NCBI RefSeq assembly: GCF_020297365.1
Contig: NZ_JAIXIG010000012.1
Location: 33,377-97,376 of the forward strand
DNA: 64,000 nt
Source: Curtobacterium oceanosedimentum
GTDB taxonomy: Bacteria > Actinomycetota > Actinomycetes > Actinomycetales > Microbacteriaceae
Direction: 5' to 3'
This document shows, piece by piece, positions 46,242 to 55,402 of this stretch. The position numbers and the translations under genes are program-made. Below the pieces are notes generated by a model. That model saw only the letters and a list, made by a program, of their open reading frames with translations, searched no databases and was not told the DNA's origin. How positions within the stretch are numbered: the first letter of the stretch is position 1; the number at the start of each line of letters is the position of its first letter.

Positions 46242-47624
46242 ATGACCGCCGCACCGGCACCAGCACACCCCACCCCCGACGGCCAGGCACCGGCCGGCAA
46301 CCCCCGTTCCCGCGTCGTCATCGCCAGCCTGGTCGGCACCTCGATCGAGTTCTACGACTTCTACGTCTACGCGACGGCCGCGGTCCTCGTCTTCCCCACC
46401 GTGTTCTTCCCGAACGAAGACCCGACGGCCTCGCAGCTGTCGTCCTTCGTCACCTTCGCGCTGGCCTTCTTCGCCCGCCCGATCGGTTCGGTCGTCTTCG
46501 GACACTTCGGCGACCGCGTCGGCCGCAAGACCACGCTGGTCGCATCACTGCTCGTCATGGGCACCGCCACGTTCCTGATCGGCTGCCTGCCGACCTTCGA
46601 CTCGATCGGCATCTGGGCCCCGGTCCTGCTCGCCGTGATGCGCTTCGCCCAGGGCGTCGGGCTCGGTGGCGAGTGGTCCGGCGCGGCCCTGCTCGCGACC
46701 GAGAACGCGCCGAAGGGCAAGCGCGGCGTGTTCGGCTCGATGCCGCAGCTCGGCGCCCCGATCGGCTTCCTGCTCGCCAACGGCCTGTTCATCGCGATCA
46801 ACGCGGCGATGCCGGCCGCTGCCGACGGCACCCCGAACGCCGACTTCCAGGCGTGGGGCTGGCGCATCCCGTTCCTGCTCTCCGCCGTGCTCGTCGTGGT
46901 CGGCCTGTACGTGCGCTTCAAGCTCGTGGAGTCCCCCGTGTTCCGCGGTGTGCAGGAGTCCGGCACGGTCGCGAAGGTCCCGCTCGGCCGGGTGTTCCGC
47001 ACCTCGTGGAAGGCGCTCATCGTCGGCACCTTCGGCATGGTCGCCACCTACGTGCTCTTCTACTTCATGACGACGTTCACGCTGTCCTACGGCACCACCG
47101 GCGCCGAGGCCGGCCCGCTGGTCCCGAAGGTCGGCCTCGGCTACACCCGCGGCGAGTTCCTGACGCTGCTCATGATCGGCGTGGTGTTCTTCGGCATCTT
47201 CACCCCGATCGCGGGCATGCTGGCCGACCGCTTCGGCCGCCGCCGGACCCTCATCCCGACCACGATCGGCATCGCGCTGTTCGGCCTGACGTTCCAGATC
47301 TGGTTCGCCGCCTCGACCGGTCCGCTCACCGTGGTGACGTTCCTCATCGTCGGCCTGTCGCTGATGGGGCTCACGTTCGGCCCGATGGGCGCACTGCTGC
47401 CCGAGCTGTTCCCGACCAACGTCCGCTACACGGGGTCGGCGATCGCGTACAACGTGGCGTCCATCCTCGGCGCCTCGCTCGCGCCGACGATCGCGCTGGC
47501 GCTCTGGCAGCCCGACGGCACGATCTTCCTGGTCGGGCTGTACCTGACGATCGCCGCGGTCGTGACCCTGGTCGCGCTGCTGTTCGTGCGCGAGACGAAG
47601 TCGCAGGAGTTCACCGACGCCTGA
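46242..47624 (+). CDS. MFS transporter, metabolite:H+ symporter (MHS) family
   Basis: 460 aa with twelve hydrophobic segments. It begins RVVIASLVGTSIEFYDFYVYATAAVLVF, typical of MHS proteins that import organic acids, betaines or shikimate-like compounds. GDRVGRKTTL and ADRFGRRRTL are the two cytoplasmic MFS motifs. The exact substrate cannot be told. ATG 46242 is used; GTG 46212 ten codons upstream has a better ribosome site (GGGAG), so the start is uncertain. Confidence 0.85.
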   Translation: MTAAPAPAHPTPDGQAPAGNPRSRVVIASLVGTSIEFYDFYVYATAAVLVFPTVFFPNEDPTASQLSSFVTFALAFFARPIGSVVFGHFGDRVGRKTTLVASLLVMGTATFLIGCLPTFDSIGIWAPVLLAVMRFAQGVGLGGEWSGAALLATENAPKGKRGVFGSMPQLGAPIGFLLANGLFIAINAAMPAAADGTPNADFQAWGWRIPFLLSAVLVVVGLYVRFKLVESPVFRGVQESGTVAKVPLGRVFRTSWKALIVGTFGMVATYVLFYFMTTFTLSYGTTGAEAGPLVPKVGLGYTRGEFLTLLMIGVVFFGIFTPIAGMLADRFGRRRTLIPTTIGIALFGLTFQIWFAASTGPLTVVTFLIVGLSLMGLTFGPMGALLPELFPTNVRYTGSAIAYNVASILGASLAPTIALALWQPDGTIFLVGLYLTIAAVVTLVALLFVRETKSQEFTDA

Positions 47625-47637
47625 GGCGTCACCACCT

Positions 47638-47685
47638 GACGGACGGGAGGCCCGGTGCCAGCTGGCACCGGGCCTCCCGTCCGTC
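47638..47685. repeat. GGACGGGAGGC palindrome downstream of the MHS transporter
   Basis: Perfect 22-base arms (GACGGACGGGAGGCCCGGTG and two more) around AGCT, 13 bases past the stop. It is a likely terminator and the best-conserved member of the palindrome family. Confidence 0.85.
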
Positions 47686-47843
47686 GCGGCGCACGTCCAC
47701 CCCCGCCCCCGCGCAACACGCCGTCGTGTCAGCGAGACGCCGCGGGCCCGCCGAGACGCCGCCGAGTTCGGCGGCGTCTCGCGCGCGTGGCGGCGTCGAG
47801 CGGAGACGCCGGCGTCTACCGATCCCGTCGCGACCCGACGCGC

Positions 47844-47887
47844 GTCAACGCAGGTTGACAGATGTCGGCGCGTCAATGTACGTTGAC
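47844..47887 (+). promoter_or_regulatory. promoter with two 16-bp operators for the HTH-ABC operon
   Basis: Two near-identical palindromes, GTCAACGCAGGTTGAC (47844-47859) and GTCAATGTACGTTGAC (47872-47887), lie 28 bases apart. The -35 box TTGACA (47855-47860) is inside the first and the -10 box TACGTT (47879-47884) is inside the second. The ATG follows the -10 by 7 bases. A protein bound to both would block polymerase; the HTH protein coded just after is the likely repressor. Confidence 0.75.
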
Positions 47888-47891
47888 ACCC

Positions 47892-48107
47892 ATGGACCGA
47901 CCGACCATCACGAGCCTGGCGGCCGGCGCATCCGGGGACGACCCGTTCTCGGCACTCGCCAGCGTGCGCGAGCTGCGCCGCGAGCTCGACCGCGCCGAGG
48001 AGCTCGCCGCCCGCCGAGCCCGCACCGCCGGCGCGTCGTGGCAGGAGATCGCGACCCTGCTCGGCGTCAGCCGACAGGCAGTGCACAAGAAGTACGGCAG
48101 AAACTAG
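47892..48107 (+). CDS. small helix-turn-helix protein, probable autorepressor
   Basis: 71 aa from ATG 47892. The middle is a charged helix (VRELRRELDRAEELAARRAR) that may dimerise. The end, ASWQEIATLLGVSRQAVHKKYG, is a clear HTH like that of sigma-factor region 4 or Trp/AsnC-type binders. It is followed 7 bases later by an ABC exporter, so it most likely controls that exporter and itself through the two operators. A start 30 bases earlier is rejected as it lies within the operator. Confidence 0.78.
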   Translation: MDRPTITSLAAGASGDDPFSALASVRELRRELDRAEELAARRARTAGASWQEIATLLGVSRQAVHKKYGRN

Positions 48108-48114
48108 GAGCACG

Positions 48115-49968
48115 ATGAGCTTCCCCTTCGCACGCCCGAAGACCACCGACGGCCCCCGCGCCACGTTCGGTCGGCTGCTGTCCTACCTGTTCGAGAACAA
48201 GCCCGCGATGGTCGTCATCATCGTGCTGAGCGTCCTGGGCGCGGGGGCGTCGCTCGCCCAGCCCCTGTTGGTCAACCAGGTCATCACCGCCGTGCAGCAG
48301 GGCGACCCCCTCAGCACGCTCGTGTGGCTGCTGGTGGGACTGGTCATCGTGGCCGGCGTCCTCAACGGCGTGCAGCACTTCCTGCTCCAGCGCGCCGGCG
48401 AGGGCGTGGTGCTCTCCACCCGCCGCAAGCTCATCGGCCGCATCCTCAACCTGCCGATCTCGGAGTTCGACACCCGCCGCACCGGCGACCTCGTGTCGCG
48501 CGTGGGCAGCGACACCACCCTGCTGCGCGCCGTCCTGACCCAGGGCCTCATCGAGTCGATCGGCGGCGCGCTGACCTTCGTCGGTGCGATCGTCGCGATG
48601 GCGGTCATCGACCCGCTGCTGCTCGGCATCGTCGTGGTCATCGTCGTCGTCGCGATCGTCGTCGTCGGCGGGCTCAGCCGTCGCATCCGCGTGGCGTCGA
48701 AGCGCGCGCAGGAGAAGGTCGGTGACCTCACCGCCGCGGTCGAGCGCGGCATCGGCGCCGTCCGCACCATCCGCGCGGCGGGCGCGACCGACCGTGAGGT
48801 GCGCGAGGTCGACGGCCACGCGACCGAGGCGTACCGCCGCGGCCTCGACATCGCCCGGATGTCCGCACTCGTCGTCCCCGTGGCGAGCATCGTCATGCAG
48901 GTCGCGTTCATCGTCGTGCTCGGGGTCGGCGGGGCGCAGGTCGCCGCGGGCACGATCACGATCGCCACGCTCATCACGTTCATCCTGCTGCTCTTCATGA
49001 TGATCATGCCGCTCGGCCAGGCGATGGGGGCGGTCGTCGCCGTCGCGCAGGCGCTCGGTGCCCTCGGGCGCATCGAGGAGATCCTGCACCTGCCCACCGA
49101 GTCGCAGGACGACGAGGCGGTCCGGCCCGCAGCAGCGGTGGCCAGCGACGACGCCATCACGTTCGAGCACGTGTCGTTCCGGTACAACGCCCAGGCGGAT
49201 GCATCGGGCGCCGACGGCGCCGTCGCGTCCGACCGCGCAGATCGTCCGGGAGGCCCGGATCGCGTCGACGACGCGCGTCCGGCCGACGACGTGGTGCTGC
49301 AGGACGTCTCGTTCCGGGTGCCCCGCGGGTCGCGCGTCGCGCTCGTCGGCCCGTCGGGTGCGGGCAAGTCCACGACCCTCGCGCTCATCGAGCGGTTCTA
49401 CGACCCCACCGAGGGCGTGATCCGCCTCGGTGGCATCGACGTCCGCGGCATGGACCGGCAGGAGCTCCGCGCCCAGATCGGCTACGTCGAGCAGGACGCA
49501 CCGGTGCTCGCCGGCACGATCCGCGCCAACCTGCTGCTCGGCTCGCCGGACGCCACCGAGGACGACTGCGTCCGGGTGCTCGAGGCCGTCAACCTCGGCG
49601 AGGTGCTGCACCGCGATCCCCGCGGGCTCGACGCCCAGGTCGGCGAGGACGGCGTGATGCTCTCCGGCGGGGAACGGCAGCGCCTGGCCATCGCCCGCGC
49701 CCTGCTCGCCGCTCCCCCGATCCTGCTGCTCGACGAGTCGACGTCGTCGCTCGACGGGGTCAACGAGCAGAAGATGCGGCTCGCCATCGACGCCGTCGCC
49801 GAGGACCGCACGCTGCTCGTGATCGCGCACCGGCTGTCGACGGTGGTCGACTCGGACGTCATCGTCGTGCTCGAGCACGGCCGGGTGGTCGGTGCCGGCA
49901 CGCACTCCGAGCTCGTCGAGTCGACGCCGCTCTACCGCGACCTGGCGAAGCACCAGCTGCTGGTGTGA
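48115..49968 (+). CDS. ABC exporter, fused membrane and ATPase domains
   Basis: 617 aa half-transporter of the multidrug/lipid type. Six hydrophobic segments lie at about 20-320. The ATPase has Walker A GPSGAGKSTTLAL, signature MLSGGERQRLAIAR, Walker B ILLLDESTSSLD and H-loop LLVIAHRLSTV. A stretch of about 30 Asp/Ala/Gly-rich residues (roughly 365-395) is inserted between the first strands of the ATPase. AGGAG lies before the ATG. It probably forms a homodimer; the substrate is unknown. Confidence 0.92.
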   Translation: MSFPFARPKTTDGPRATFGRLLSYLFENKPAMVVIIVLSVLGAGASLAQPLLVNQVITAVQQGDPLSTLVWLLVGLVIVAGVLNGVQHFLLQRAGEGVVLSTRRKLIGRILNLPISEFDTRRTGDLVSRVGSDTTLLRAVLTQGLIESIGGALTFVGAIVAMAVIDPLLLGIVVVIVVVAIVVVGGLSRRIRVASKRAQEKVGDLTAAVERGIGAVRTIRAAGATDREVREVDGHATEAYRRGLDIARMSALVVPVASIVMQVAFIVVLGVGGAQVAAGTITIATLITFILLLFMMIMPLGQAMGAVVAVAQALGALGRIEEILHLPTESQDDEAVRPAAAVASDDAITFEHVSFRYNAQADASGADGAVASDRADRPGGPDRVDDARPADDVVLQDVSFRVPRGSRVALVGPSGAGKSTTLALIERFYDPTEGVIRLGGIDVRGMDRQELRAQIGYVEQDAPVLAGTIRANLLLGSPDATEDDCVRVLEAVNLGEVLHRDPRGLDAQVGEDGVMLSGGERQRLAIARALLAAPPILLLDESTSSLDGVNEQKMRLAIDAVAEDRTLLVIAHRLSTVVDSDVIVVLEHGRVVGAGTHSELVESTPLYRDLAKHQLLV

Positions 49969-49990
49969 GGCGGGCCCGTCCGCCGCGGGG

Positions 49991-51577
49991 TCAGGCGGCG
50001 AACGGGTCCGGGGTCAGCACGTAGACCGACTCGAGGTACTCCTCGATGCCCTCGTGCGAGCCCTCGCGGCCGAGGCCGGACGCCTTCACCCCGCCGAACG
50101 GGAACGCCGCGTTCGACACGACGCCGGTGTTCAGCCCGAGCATGCCCGTCTCGAGCCGCTCGGCCAGCCGCTGCCCCCGTCGGAAGTCGGACGTGAAGGC
50201 GTAGGCGACGAGCCCGTACTCGGTGTCGTTCGCCAGCCGGATGCCCTCGTCCTCGGTGCCGAAGCGCGTGATCGAGGCGACCGGCCCGAAGATCTCGGTC
50301 GTCAGGATGTCCGACCCGGGCTGCACGTCGTCGACGACCGTCGCCTCGTAGAACGTGCCCGGGCGGTCGATGCGGTGCCCGCCGGTGACGAGCCGGGCGC
50401 CGCGCGTCAGGGCGTCGTCGACCAGACCGGCAGCCTTGTCGACCGCGCGGTCGTCGATGAGCGGCCCGAGCGTCGTGCCGTCCTCGGTGCCCCGTCCGAC
50501 CCGCAGGGCGTCGACCTTCGCGGTGAGCGCCGCGACGAACGCGTCGGCGATGCCGTCCTGCACGAAGAACCGGTTCGCCGCGGTGCACGCCTCGCCGACG
50601 TTCCGGAACTTCGCGAGCATGGCGGCGTCGACCGCGGTGTCCAGGTCGGCGTCGTCGAAGACCAGCAGCGGGGCGTTGCCGCCGAGCTCCATGCTCGTCT
50701 TCAGCACGTTGTCGGCGGCCTGCTTGAGCAGTGCCGAACCGACCGGGGTGGACCCGGTGAAGGTGAGCTTGCGCAGCCGTCGGTCGGCGATGATCGGCTC
50801 GGACAGGCCCTTGGCGTCGCTCGACGGCACCACGTTGAGCACACCGTCCGGCAACCCGGCGCGGCGGAACAGCTCCGCCAGGAACAGGGTGGTCAGCGGC
50901 GTCAGGTCGGCAGGCTTCAGCACGACCGTGCAGCCGGCGGCGAGCGCGGGCCCGACCTTGCGGGTGGCCATCGCGAGCGGGAAGTTCCAGGGCGTGATCG
51001 CGTAGACCGGGCCGACGGGGCGCTTGAGCACGATGCCGCGACCGGTGCCCTCCGGGTTGGTGCGGTAGTCGCCGCCGATCCGCACGGCCTCCTCCGAGAA
51101 CCAGCGGAGGAACTCGCCGCCGTACACGACCTCGCCGCGGGCCTCGGCCAGGGGCTTGCCCATCTCCAGCGACATCAGGGCTGCGAGGTCCTCGATGTGC
51201 TCGCGGACGAGGTCGAACGCCCGCCGCAGCACGTCGGACCGCTCGCGGGGAGCCGTGGCCGCCCAGGACGCCTGCGCGGCCACGGCGGCGTCGAGCGCGG
51301 CCGTGCCGTCCTCGGGGCTCGCGTCGGCGACCTCGGCCAGCACCGCGCCCGTGGAGGGGTCGCGCACCGCGAAGGTCGCACCGGTCGACGCCGCACGCCA
51401 GACGCCGCCGATCGACAGCCCCGTGGGGACGCCCGCGACGCTGACGTGCTCGTCCGCGACGGTCGTCACGAGGGCGGGGTCCGTCGCCGCGTCGGACGTG
51501 GCGGTGGCGTCCGTGCTGCTCGTGCTGATCGTGCTGCTCGTGCTGATCGTGCTGGTCGTGCTGGTCGTACTGCTCAC
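49991..51577 (-). CDS. NAD(P)-dependent succinate-semialdehyde dehydrogenase-type aldehyde dehydrogenase
   Basis: 528 aa. ALDH fold: VYAITPWNFPLAMATRKVGP, FTGSTPVGSALL, MELGGNAPLLVF (glutamate) and NVGEACTAANRFFV (catalytic cysteine). The closing GVKASGLGREGSHEGIEEYL is like GabD. The first about 30 residues are a Ser/Thr/Ile repeat (MSSTTSTTSTISTSSTIST) from a short tandem DNA repeat; the true start may be later. It overlaps the nicotinamidase stop by 4 bases. Confidence 0.88.
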   Translation of the reverse strand: MSSTTSTTSTISTSSTISTSSTDATATSDAATDPALVTTVADEHVSVAGVPTGLSIGGVWRAASTGATFAVRDPSTGAVLAEVADASPEDGTAALDAAVAAQASWAATAPRERSDVLRRAFDLVREHIEDLAALMSLEMGKPLAEARGEVVYGGEFLRWFSEEAVRIGGDYRTNPEGTGRGIVLKRPVGPVYAITPWNFPLAMATRKVGPALAAGCTVVLKPADLTPLTTLFLAELFRRAGLPDGVLNVVPSSDAKGLSEPIIADRRLRKLTFTGSTPVGSALLKQAADNVLKTSMELGGNAPLLVFDDADLDTAVDAAMLAKFRNVGEACTAANRFFVQDGIADAFVAALTAKVDALRVGRGTEDGTTLGPLIDDRAVDKAAGLVDDALTRGARLVTGGHRIDRPGTFYEATVVDDVQPGSDILTTEIFGPVASITRFGTEDEGIRLANDTEYGLVAYAFTSDFRRGQRLAERLETGMLGLNTGVVSNAAFPFGGVKASGLGREGSHEGIEEYLESVYVLTPDPFAA

Positions 51578-52194
51578 AGTTGTGCTCCTCCAGGGTTGGC
51601 GAGCCCCTCGTCCATGTCGCTGCGGTCGACGTGGCCGCCGACCGCCCGGATCTCGTCGAGTGCCCGTGCGCTGCGCTCGGGGTCGACCCCGGCCACCAGG
51701 TCCTCGTAGACGGCGACGTCGAAGCCGGCCGCACGCGCGTCGAGCGCCGATGCCCGGACGCAGTGGTCCGTGGCGATGCCGACGACGTCGACCGTCGTCA
51801 CCCGACGCTCCGCCAGCAGCTCGGGCAGCGGGACGCCGTCCTCGGTCCGGGCCTGGAACGCCGAGTAGTCGGGGGTCCCCTGTCCCTTCAGGACGCCGAC
51901 GTCGATCATCGCCGTGTCGAGCTTCGGGTGGTAGTCGGCGCCCGGGGTGCCGGCCACGCAGTGCACCGGCCAGGTGTCCACGAAGTCGGGGCCGTCCGGA
52001 CCGGCGAAGTGGCCGCCGTTGTCGTCGTCGCCGTGGTGCCAGTCACGGGACGCCACGATGAGGTCGTACTCGTCCCCGTGTCTGCCGAGGAACGCGGTGA
52101 TGCGCTCCGCGAGCGCCGCACCCCCGGTGACCGCGAGCGCACCGCCCTCGGTGAAGTCGTTCTGGACGTCCACGACGAGCAGTGCTCTTGCCAT
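51574..52194 (-). CDS. pncA: nicotinamidase
   Basis: 206 aa. It turns nicotinamide into nicotinate for NAD recycling. The triad is D9 (LVVDVQNDF), K103 (VLKGQG) and C145 (ATDHCVRASA); the metal site is D51-W-H53 and H62. The ATG follows a weak site; an upstream frame is shadow of dacB. It is coupled to the aldehyde dehydrogenase gene by a GTGA overlap. Confidence 0.92.
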   Translation of the reverse strand: MARALLVVDVQNDFTEGGALAVTGGAALAERITAFLGRHGDEYDLIVASRDWHHGDDDNGGHFAGPDGPDFVDTWPVHCVAGTPGADYHPKLDTAMIDVGVLKGQGTPDYSAFQARTEDGVPLPELLAERRVTTVDVVGIATDHCVRASALDARAAGFDVAVYEDLVAGVDPERSARALDEIRAVGGHVDRSDMDEGLANPGGAQL

Positions 52195-52217
52195 GGGTCC
52201 ATCCAACACCCGCTGGC

Positions 52218-53723
52218 TCAGGACCCGGTGAGCCTGCCTCCGCACGAGTAGGTCGCGGCGGTCACGGCGTCGAGTGCCGGCAGCGCTGCGGCGCGCGGCG
52301 AGCCGATGGCGTAGAACGCGAAGGTCAGACGGGTGCCGTCGGCCGCGTCGATCCAGCCACCCAGGGTGTTCGCGCTGTCGATCCAGCCGGTCTTCGCGTG
52401 CACCTTGCCCCGGGCCACCGCGTTCGCGCCGGTGAACCGGCTGGCGAGGGTGCCGGACTGCCCCGACACCGGCAGGGCGTTCCCCAGCATCCCGAGTCCC
52501 TTCGCGCCGGAGGCGACCTGCACCATGAGGTGCGCGACGAACTCCGGCGACACCGCGTTCGCGGCACTCTCGCCCGAGCCGTCCTTGATCACGATGCCGG
52601 CCGGGTCGAGGCCGTACGAGCGCAGCGCCGACCGGTACACCGACGTCAGCGATGCCGCCGAGCCGTTCGACCCGGACTCCTTCGAGGACACCCGCGCGAG
52701 CATCTCCGCCAGGGTGTTGTCCGAGTTCGGGATCATCTGCCCGATGAGTGCCGAGACCGGCTGCGAGGACACCGTCGCGATCGTCTCGGTCCCCGTGGTC
52801 GCCCGCTGGACGATCTGCGCCGACGCCGCTCCCGCGACGCCCGCGTTCGCCAGGGCCGTCCGGAAGGCGGTGCCGGCGCGTCCGACGGGGTCCTCGGACC
52901 GGGGCGACGTCGCCGCGGCGGGGTCCGCACGGTCGCCGTCGACCATCAGGGCGGTGACCTTGGGCTGGTACCCGATGGTCCGCTCCGACACCGGCCACGT
53001 GGGGTCCCAGGCGTCGGCGGAGCTCCAGTAGGTGCCGTCGGCCACGATCGTGGTGATCGGGGTGCTGCCGACCTTCGTCTTCACCTGCTCCGCCAGCTGC
53101 GCCAGGGTGGGGGCTCCGGGGTAGACCGTGCCGCCACCGGCGGACAGCGTGGCGTCCCCGTGGCCGACGAGCGCCACGGTGTCCGGCGACTCCCGCGTGA
53201 CGGTCGTCGGGATGCGGTGGTCCCCGCCGAGGACGGAGAGCGCGGTCGCCGAGGTGAGCGTCTTCATCACGCTGCCGGTCTGCGCGGCACGCTCGCCGTG
53301 CTCCGAGAACAGGACCGTGCCCGTCTTCGCGTCCATCACGTACCCCTCGAAGTCGCCGAGGCCGCTCGCCGAGGCGGCCGTGGCGATCGAGCAGGTCCGG
53401 AGCGCGGACGGTCCTGCGAGGTCCTCCGGTACCGCGCGGGCAGCGGGGGTCGGCGTCGGCGTCGCCGTCGGACGCATCGTGGTGGTCGTCCGCTCGGGAG
53501 CCGAGGACGCACTCCGGGTCGGGCCCGGTGCGGCGGCCGTCCGGGTGTCTGGGGTCGTTGCCGCGGCCACCGCCACCGCACCGCCCGAACCGAGCACGAG
53601 CAGCCCCACGAGTCCGCCGGCGATCCACGGCACCGGTCGTCGAGCGGCCGAGGCGCGCGCCGCGGCGACGGCGGCGCGGAGTCGCGCGGAGACGGGACGC
53701 GGGGTGGGCTGCGGCTCGGACAT
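52218..53723 (-). CDS. dacB: D-alanyl-D-alanine carboxypeptidase/endopeptidase (PBP4, S13 family)
   Basis: 501 aa. A membrane anchor or signal at about 31-55 (PWIAGGLVGLLVLGSGGAVA) is followed by a Thr/Pro linker. The penicillin-binding motifs are S151-x-x-K154 (TGSVMKTL), SDN in MIPNSDNTLAEML, and the KTG of VHAKTGWID. It trims peptidoglycan stem peptides outside the cell. The layout with the inserted domain between SxxK and SxN is that of PBP4. Confidence 0.9.
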   Translation of the reverse strand: MSEPQPTPRPVSARLRAAVAAARASAARRPVPWIAGGLVGLLVLGSGGAVAVAAATTPDTRTAAAPGPTRSASSAPERTTTTMRPTATPTPTPAARAVPEDLAGPSALRTCSIATAASASGLGDFEGYVMDAKTGTVLFSEHGERAAQTGSVMKTLTSATALSVLGGDHRIPTTVTRESPDTVALVGHGDATLSAGGGTVYPGAPTLAQLAEQVKTKVGSTPITTIVADGTYWSSADAWDPTWPVSERTIGYQPKVTALMVDGDRADPAAATSPRSEDPVGRAGTAFRTALANAGVAGAASAQIVQRATTGTETIATVSSQPVSALIGQMIPNSDNTLAEMLARVSSKESGSNGSAASLTSVYRSALRSYGLDPAGIVIKDGSGESAANAVSPEFVAHLMVQVASGAKGLGMLGNALPVSGQSGTLASRFTGANAVARGKVHAKTGWIDSANTLGGWIDAADGTRLTFAFYAIGSPRAAALPALDAVTAATYSCGGRLTGS

Positions 53724-53796
53724 CGTGACCGATCCTACGGAACCGCGGCAGGAGCCTCCAGGCCGGATCGGTGACCCGTGCGTGCGGCGGGCCCGC

Positions 53797-54792
53797 TCAG
53801 GGAGCCGTGGCGGGGCCGTCGGCCGGGTACCGGACGCCCACCTGGCGGCGTGCCTCGTCCATCACCGCCATGATCGCGACGGTCTCGTCCGGGTCCATCG
53901 GGCCGCCGTCGCGGTGGCCCGACGTGATCATGGCCTCGAAGGCGCGGGCCTCGTGCGCGTAGCCGGCGAGCTCCTCGCGGCCGTCGAACTCCTCGACCAC
54001 GGCGCCGTCGCGGTCGCGGATCCGCCAGGTGGTCGGCGTGTACCAGGTCGTGTCGAGGTCGATGCGGCCGGTCTCGCCGATGATCGATGCCGTGTTCGGG
54101 CTCCGCAGGTCCATCCCGAAGTGGATCACCGACTGCGCACCGCCCTCGTGCGTCATGACGAGCCCCATCTGCTCGTCGACGCCCTGCTCGCTCAGCGTGC
54201 CCGCGGCCACCAGCGAGGTCGGCACCCCGAGCACGTCCACCGCGAACGACACCGGGTAGACCCCGAGGTCGAGCATCGCTCCCCCGCCCAGCGCGGGATC
54301 GCGGAGCCGGTGGTCGGGGTCGGTGGGCAGGGCCTGGTGGTGCGTGGCCTCGACGACCATCGGCCGTCCGATGCGGCCCTCGGCGAGGACCTCGCGGATC
54401 ATCGCCATCTGCGGCAGGAAACGCGTCCACATCGCCTCCATCACCGCCACGCCGGCCTGCCGGGCTGCGTCGACGACGGTGCGTGCCTCGTCCGCGGTGA
54501 TGGTGAACGCCTTCTCGACCAGGACGTGCTTGCCGGCGCGGATCGCGAGCAGGGCGTCCTCGGCGTGCCGGACGTGCGGCGTCGCGATGTACACGGCGTC
54601 GACGTGGTCGTCGGCGACGAGGTCCTCGTAGGAGCCGTGGGCCCGCGGGATGCCGAACTCGGACGCGAACGCCTCGGCGTGCTCGAGCGTGCGGCTGCCC
54701 ACCGCGCTGAACGCGATGCCCGCGGCAGTGCAGTCGCTCACGAAGGACCGGGCGATGCCGCCCGTGCCGATGACTCCCCAGCGAACCGTCAT
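53797..54792 (-). CDS. Gfo/Idh/MocA-family oxidoreductase
   Basis: 331 aa. The NAD(P) loop VRWGVIGTGGIARSF is at the start; the family EKAF in HVLVEKAFTITADEA (usual EKP) holds the catalytic lysine; a C-terminal alpha/beta domain with LGGGAMLDLGVYPVSFAVDV follows. It is closest in pattern to the dihydrodiol/xylose dehydrogenase type. The sugar substrate is unknown. Confidence 0.87.
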   Translation of the reverse strand: MTVRWGVIGTGGIARSFVSDCTAAGIAFSAVGSRTLEHAEAFASEFGIPRAHGSYEDLVADDHVDAVYIATPHVRHAEDALLAIRAGKHVLVEKAFTITADEARTVVDAARQAGVAVMEAMWTRFLPQMAMIREVLAEGRIGRPMVVEATHHQALPTDPDHRLRDPALGGGAMLDLGVYPVSFAVDVLGVPTSLVAAGTLSEQGVDEQMGLVMTHEGGAQSVIHFGMDLRSPNTASIIGETGRIDLDTTWYTPTTWRIRDRDGAVVEEFDGREELAGYAHEARAFEAMITSGHRDGGPMDPDETVAIMAVMDEARRQVGVRYPADGPATAP

Positions 54793-54832
54793 GGCCCCTG
54801 TCTACCAGGGCGGGGTCGGCGCCGGCCCGGCG

Positions 54833-55273
54833 TCAGCGGCGGTGCTTGCCGAGGGCCGCGTCCGGTGCCGCCATCGGGTGGTTGCGGAACCAGCGCAGGA
54901 GCTCGCGCGCCCGGCTGCTGTCCGCGCTGGCATCCCCGTCGGTCAGGAAGGCGTCGAACCCGTCGGGCAGTTCCGCGTCGGCTTCGCGGTGGAACGCCAT
55001 CGTCCACTCGCCGAACCGCGGCGTGTGGATGCGCTCCTCGACCAGCAGGCCGACGTCGGTGTGCCGAGGGTCCTCGATGATGCGCTGGTAGGTCTCGAGC
55101 ACGGCGGACTCGGGTCCCTCGAGCAGCTGCATGAAGCGGCCGTCCTTGTAGACGAGCATCCCCGACAGGCCGGCGGCACCGTTGCGCTGCCGCGAGTACT
55201 CCAGGAGCGCGTCGAGGCGTTCCTGGTCGAACACCTGGTTCGCGGCGCTCATGTAGACCAGGGACAGCAGCAT
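54833..55273 (-). CDS. BLUF-domain blue-light sensor
   Basis: 146 aa. The FAD-binding BLUF fold is complete: Y7 (LVYMSAAN), N31 (RQRNGAAG), Q49 (GRFMQLLEG) and the W90/M92 strand in RFGEWTMAF; IIEDPRHTDV is also typical. The last about 40 residues may be a linker to a partner. There is no output domain, so it must act through another protein. The ATG at 55273 starts at MLLSLVYMS; an earlier GTG is possible. Confidence 0.88.
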   Translation of the reverse strand: MLLSLVYMSAANQVFDQERLDALLEYSRQRNGAAGLSGMLVYKDGRFMQLLEGPESAVLETYQRIIEDPRHTDVGLLVEERIHTPRFGEWTMAFHREADAELPDGFDAFLTDGDASADSSRARELLRWFRNHPMAAPDAALGKHRR

Positions 55274-55402
55274 GACGACCTCTCCTCGTGACGCGACGGG
55301 ACCGTCCCACGCGACGGGAGCGGGACCGCCTCCCATCGTGGCGTGCGCCGTTCGACCGCGGCATCCCCAGAACGGGGATCGCCGACCGAGCGCGCCGCCG
55401 GG

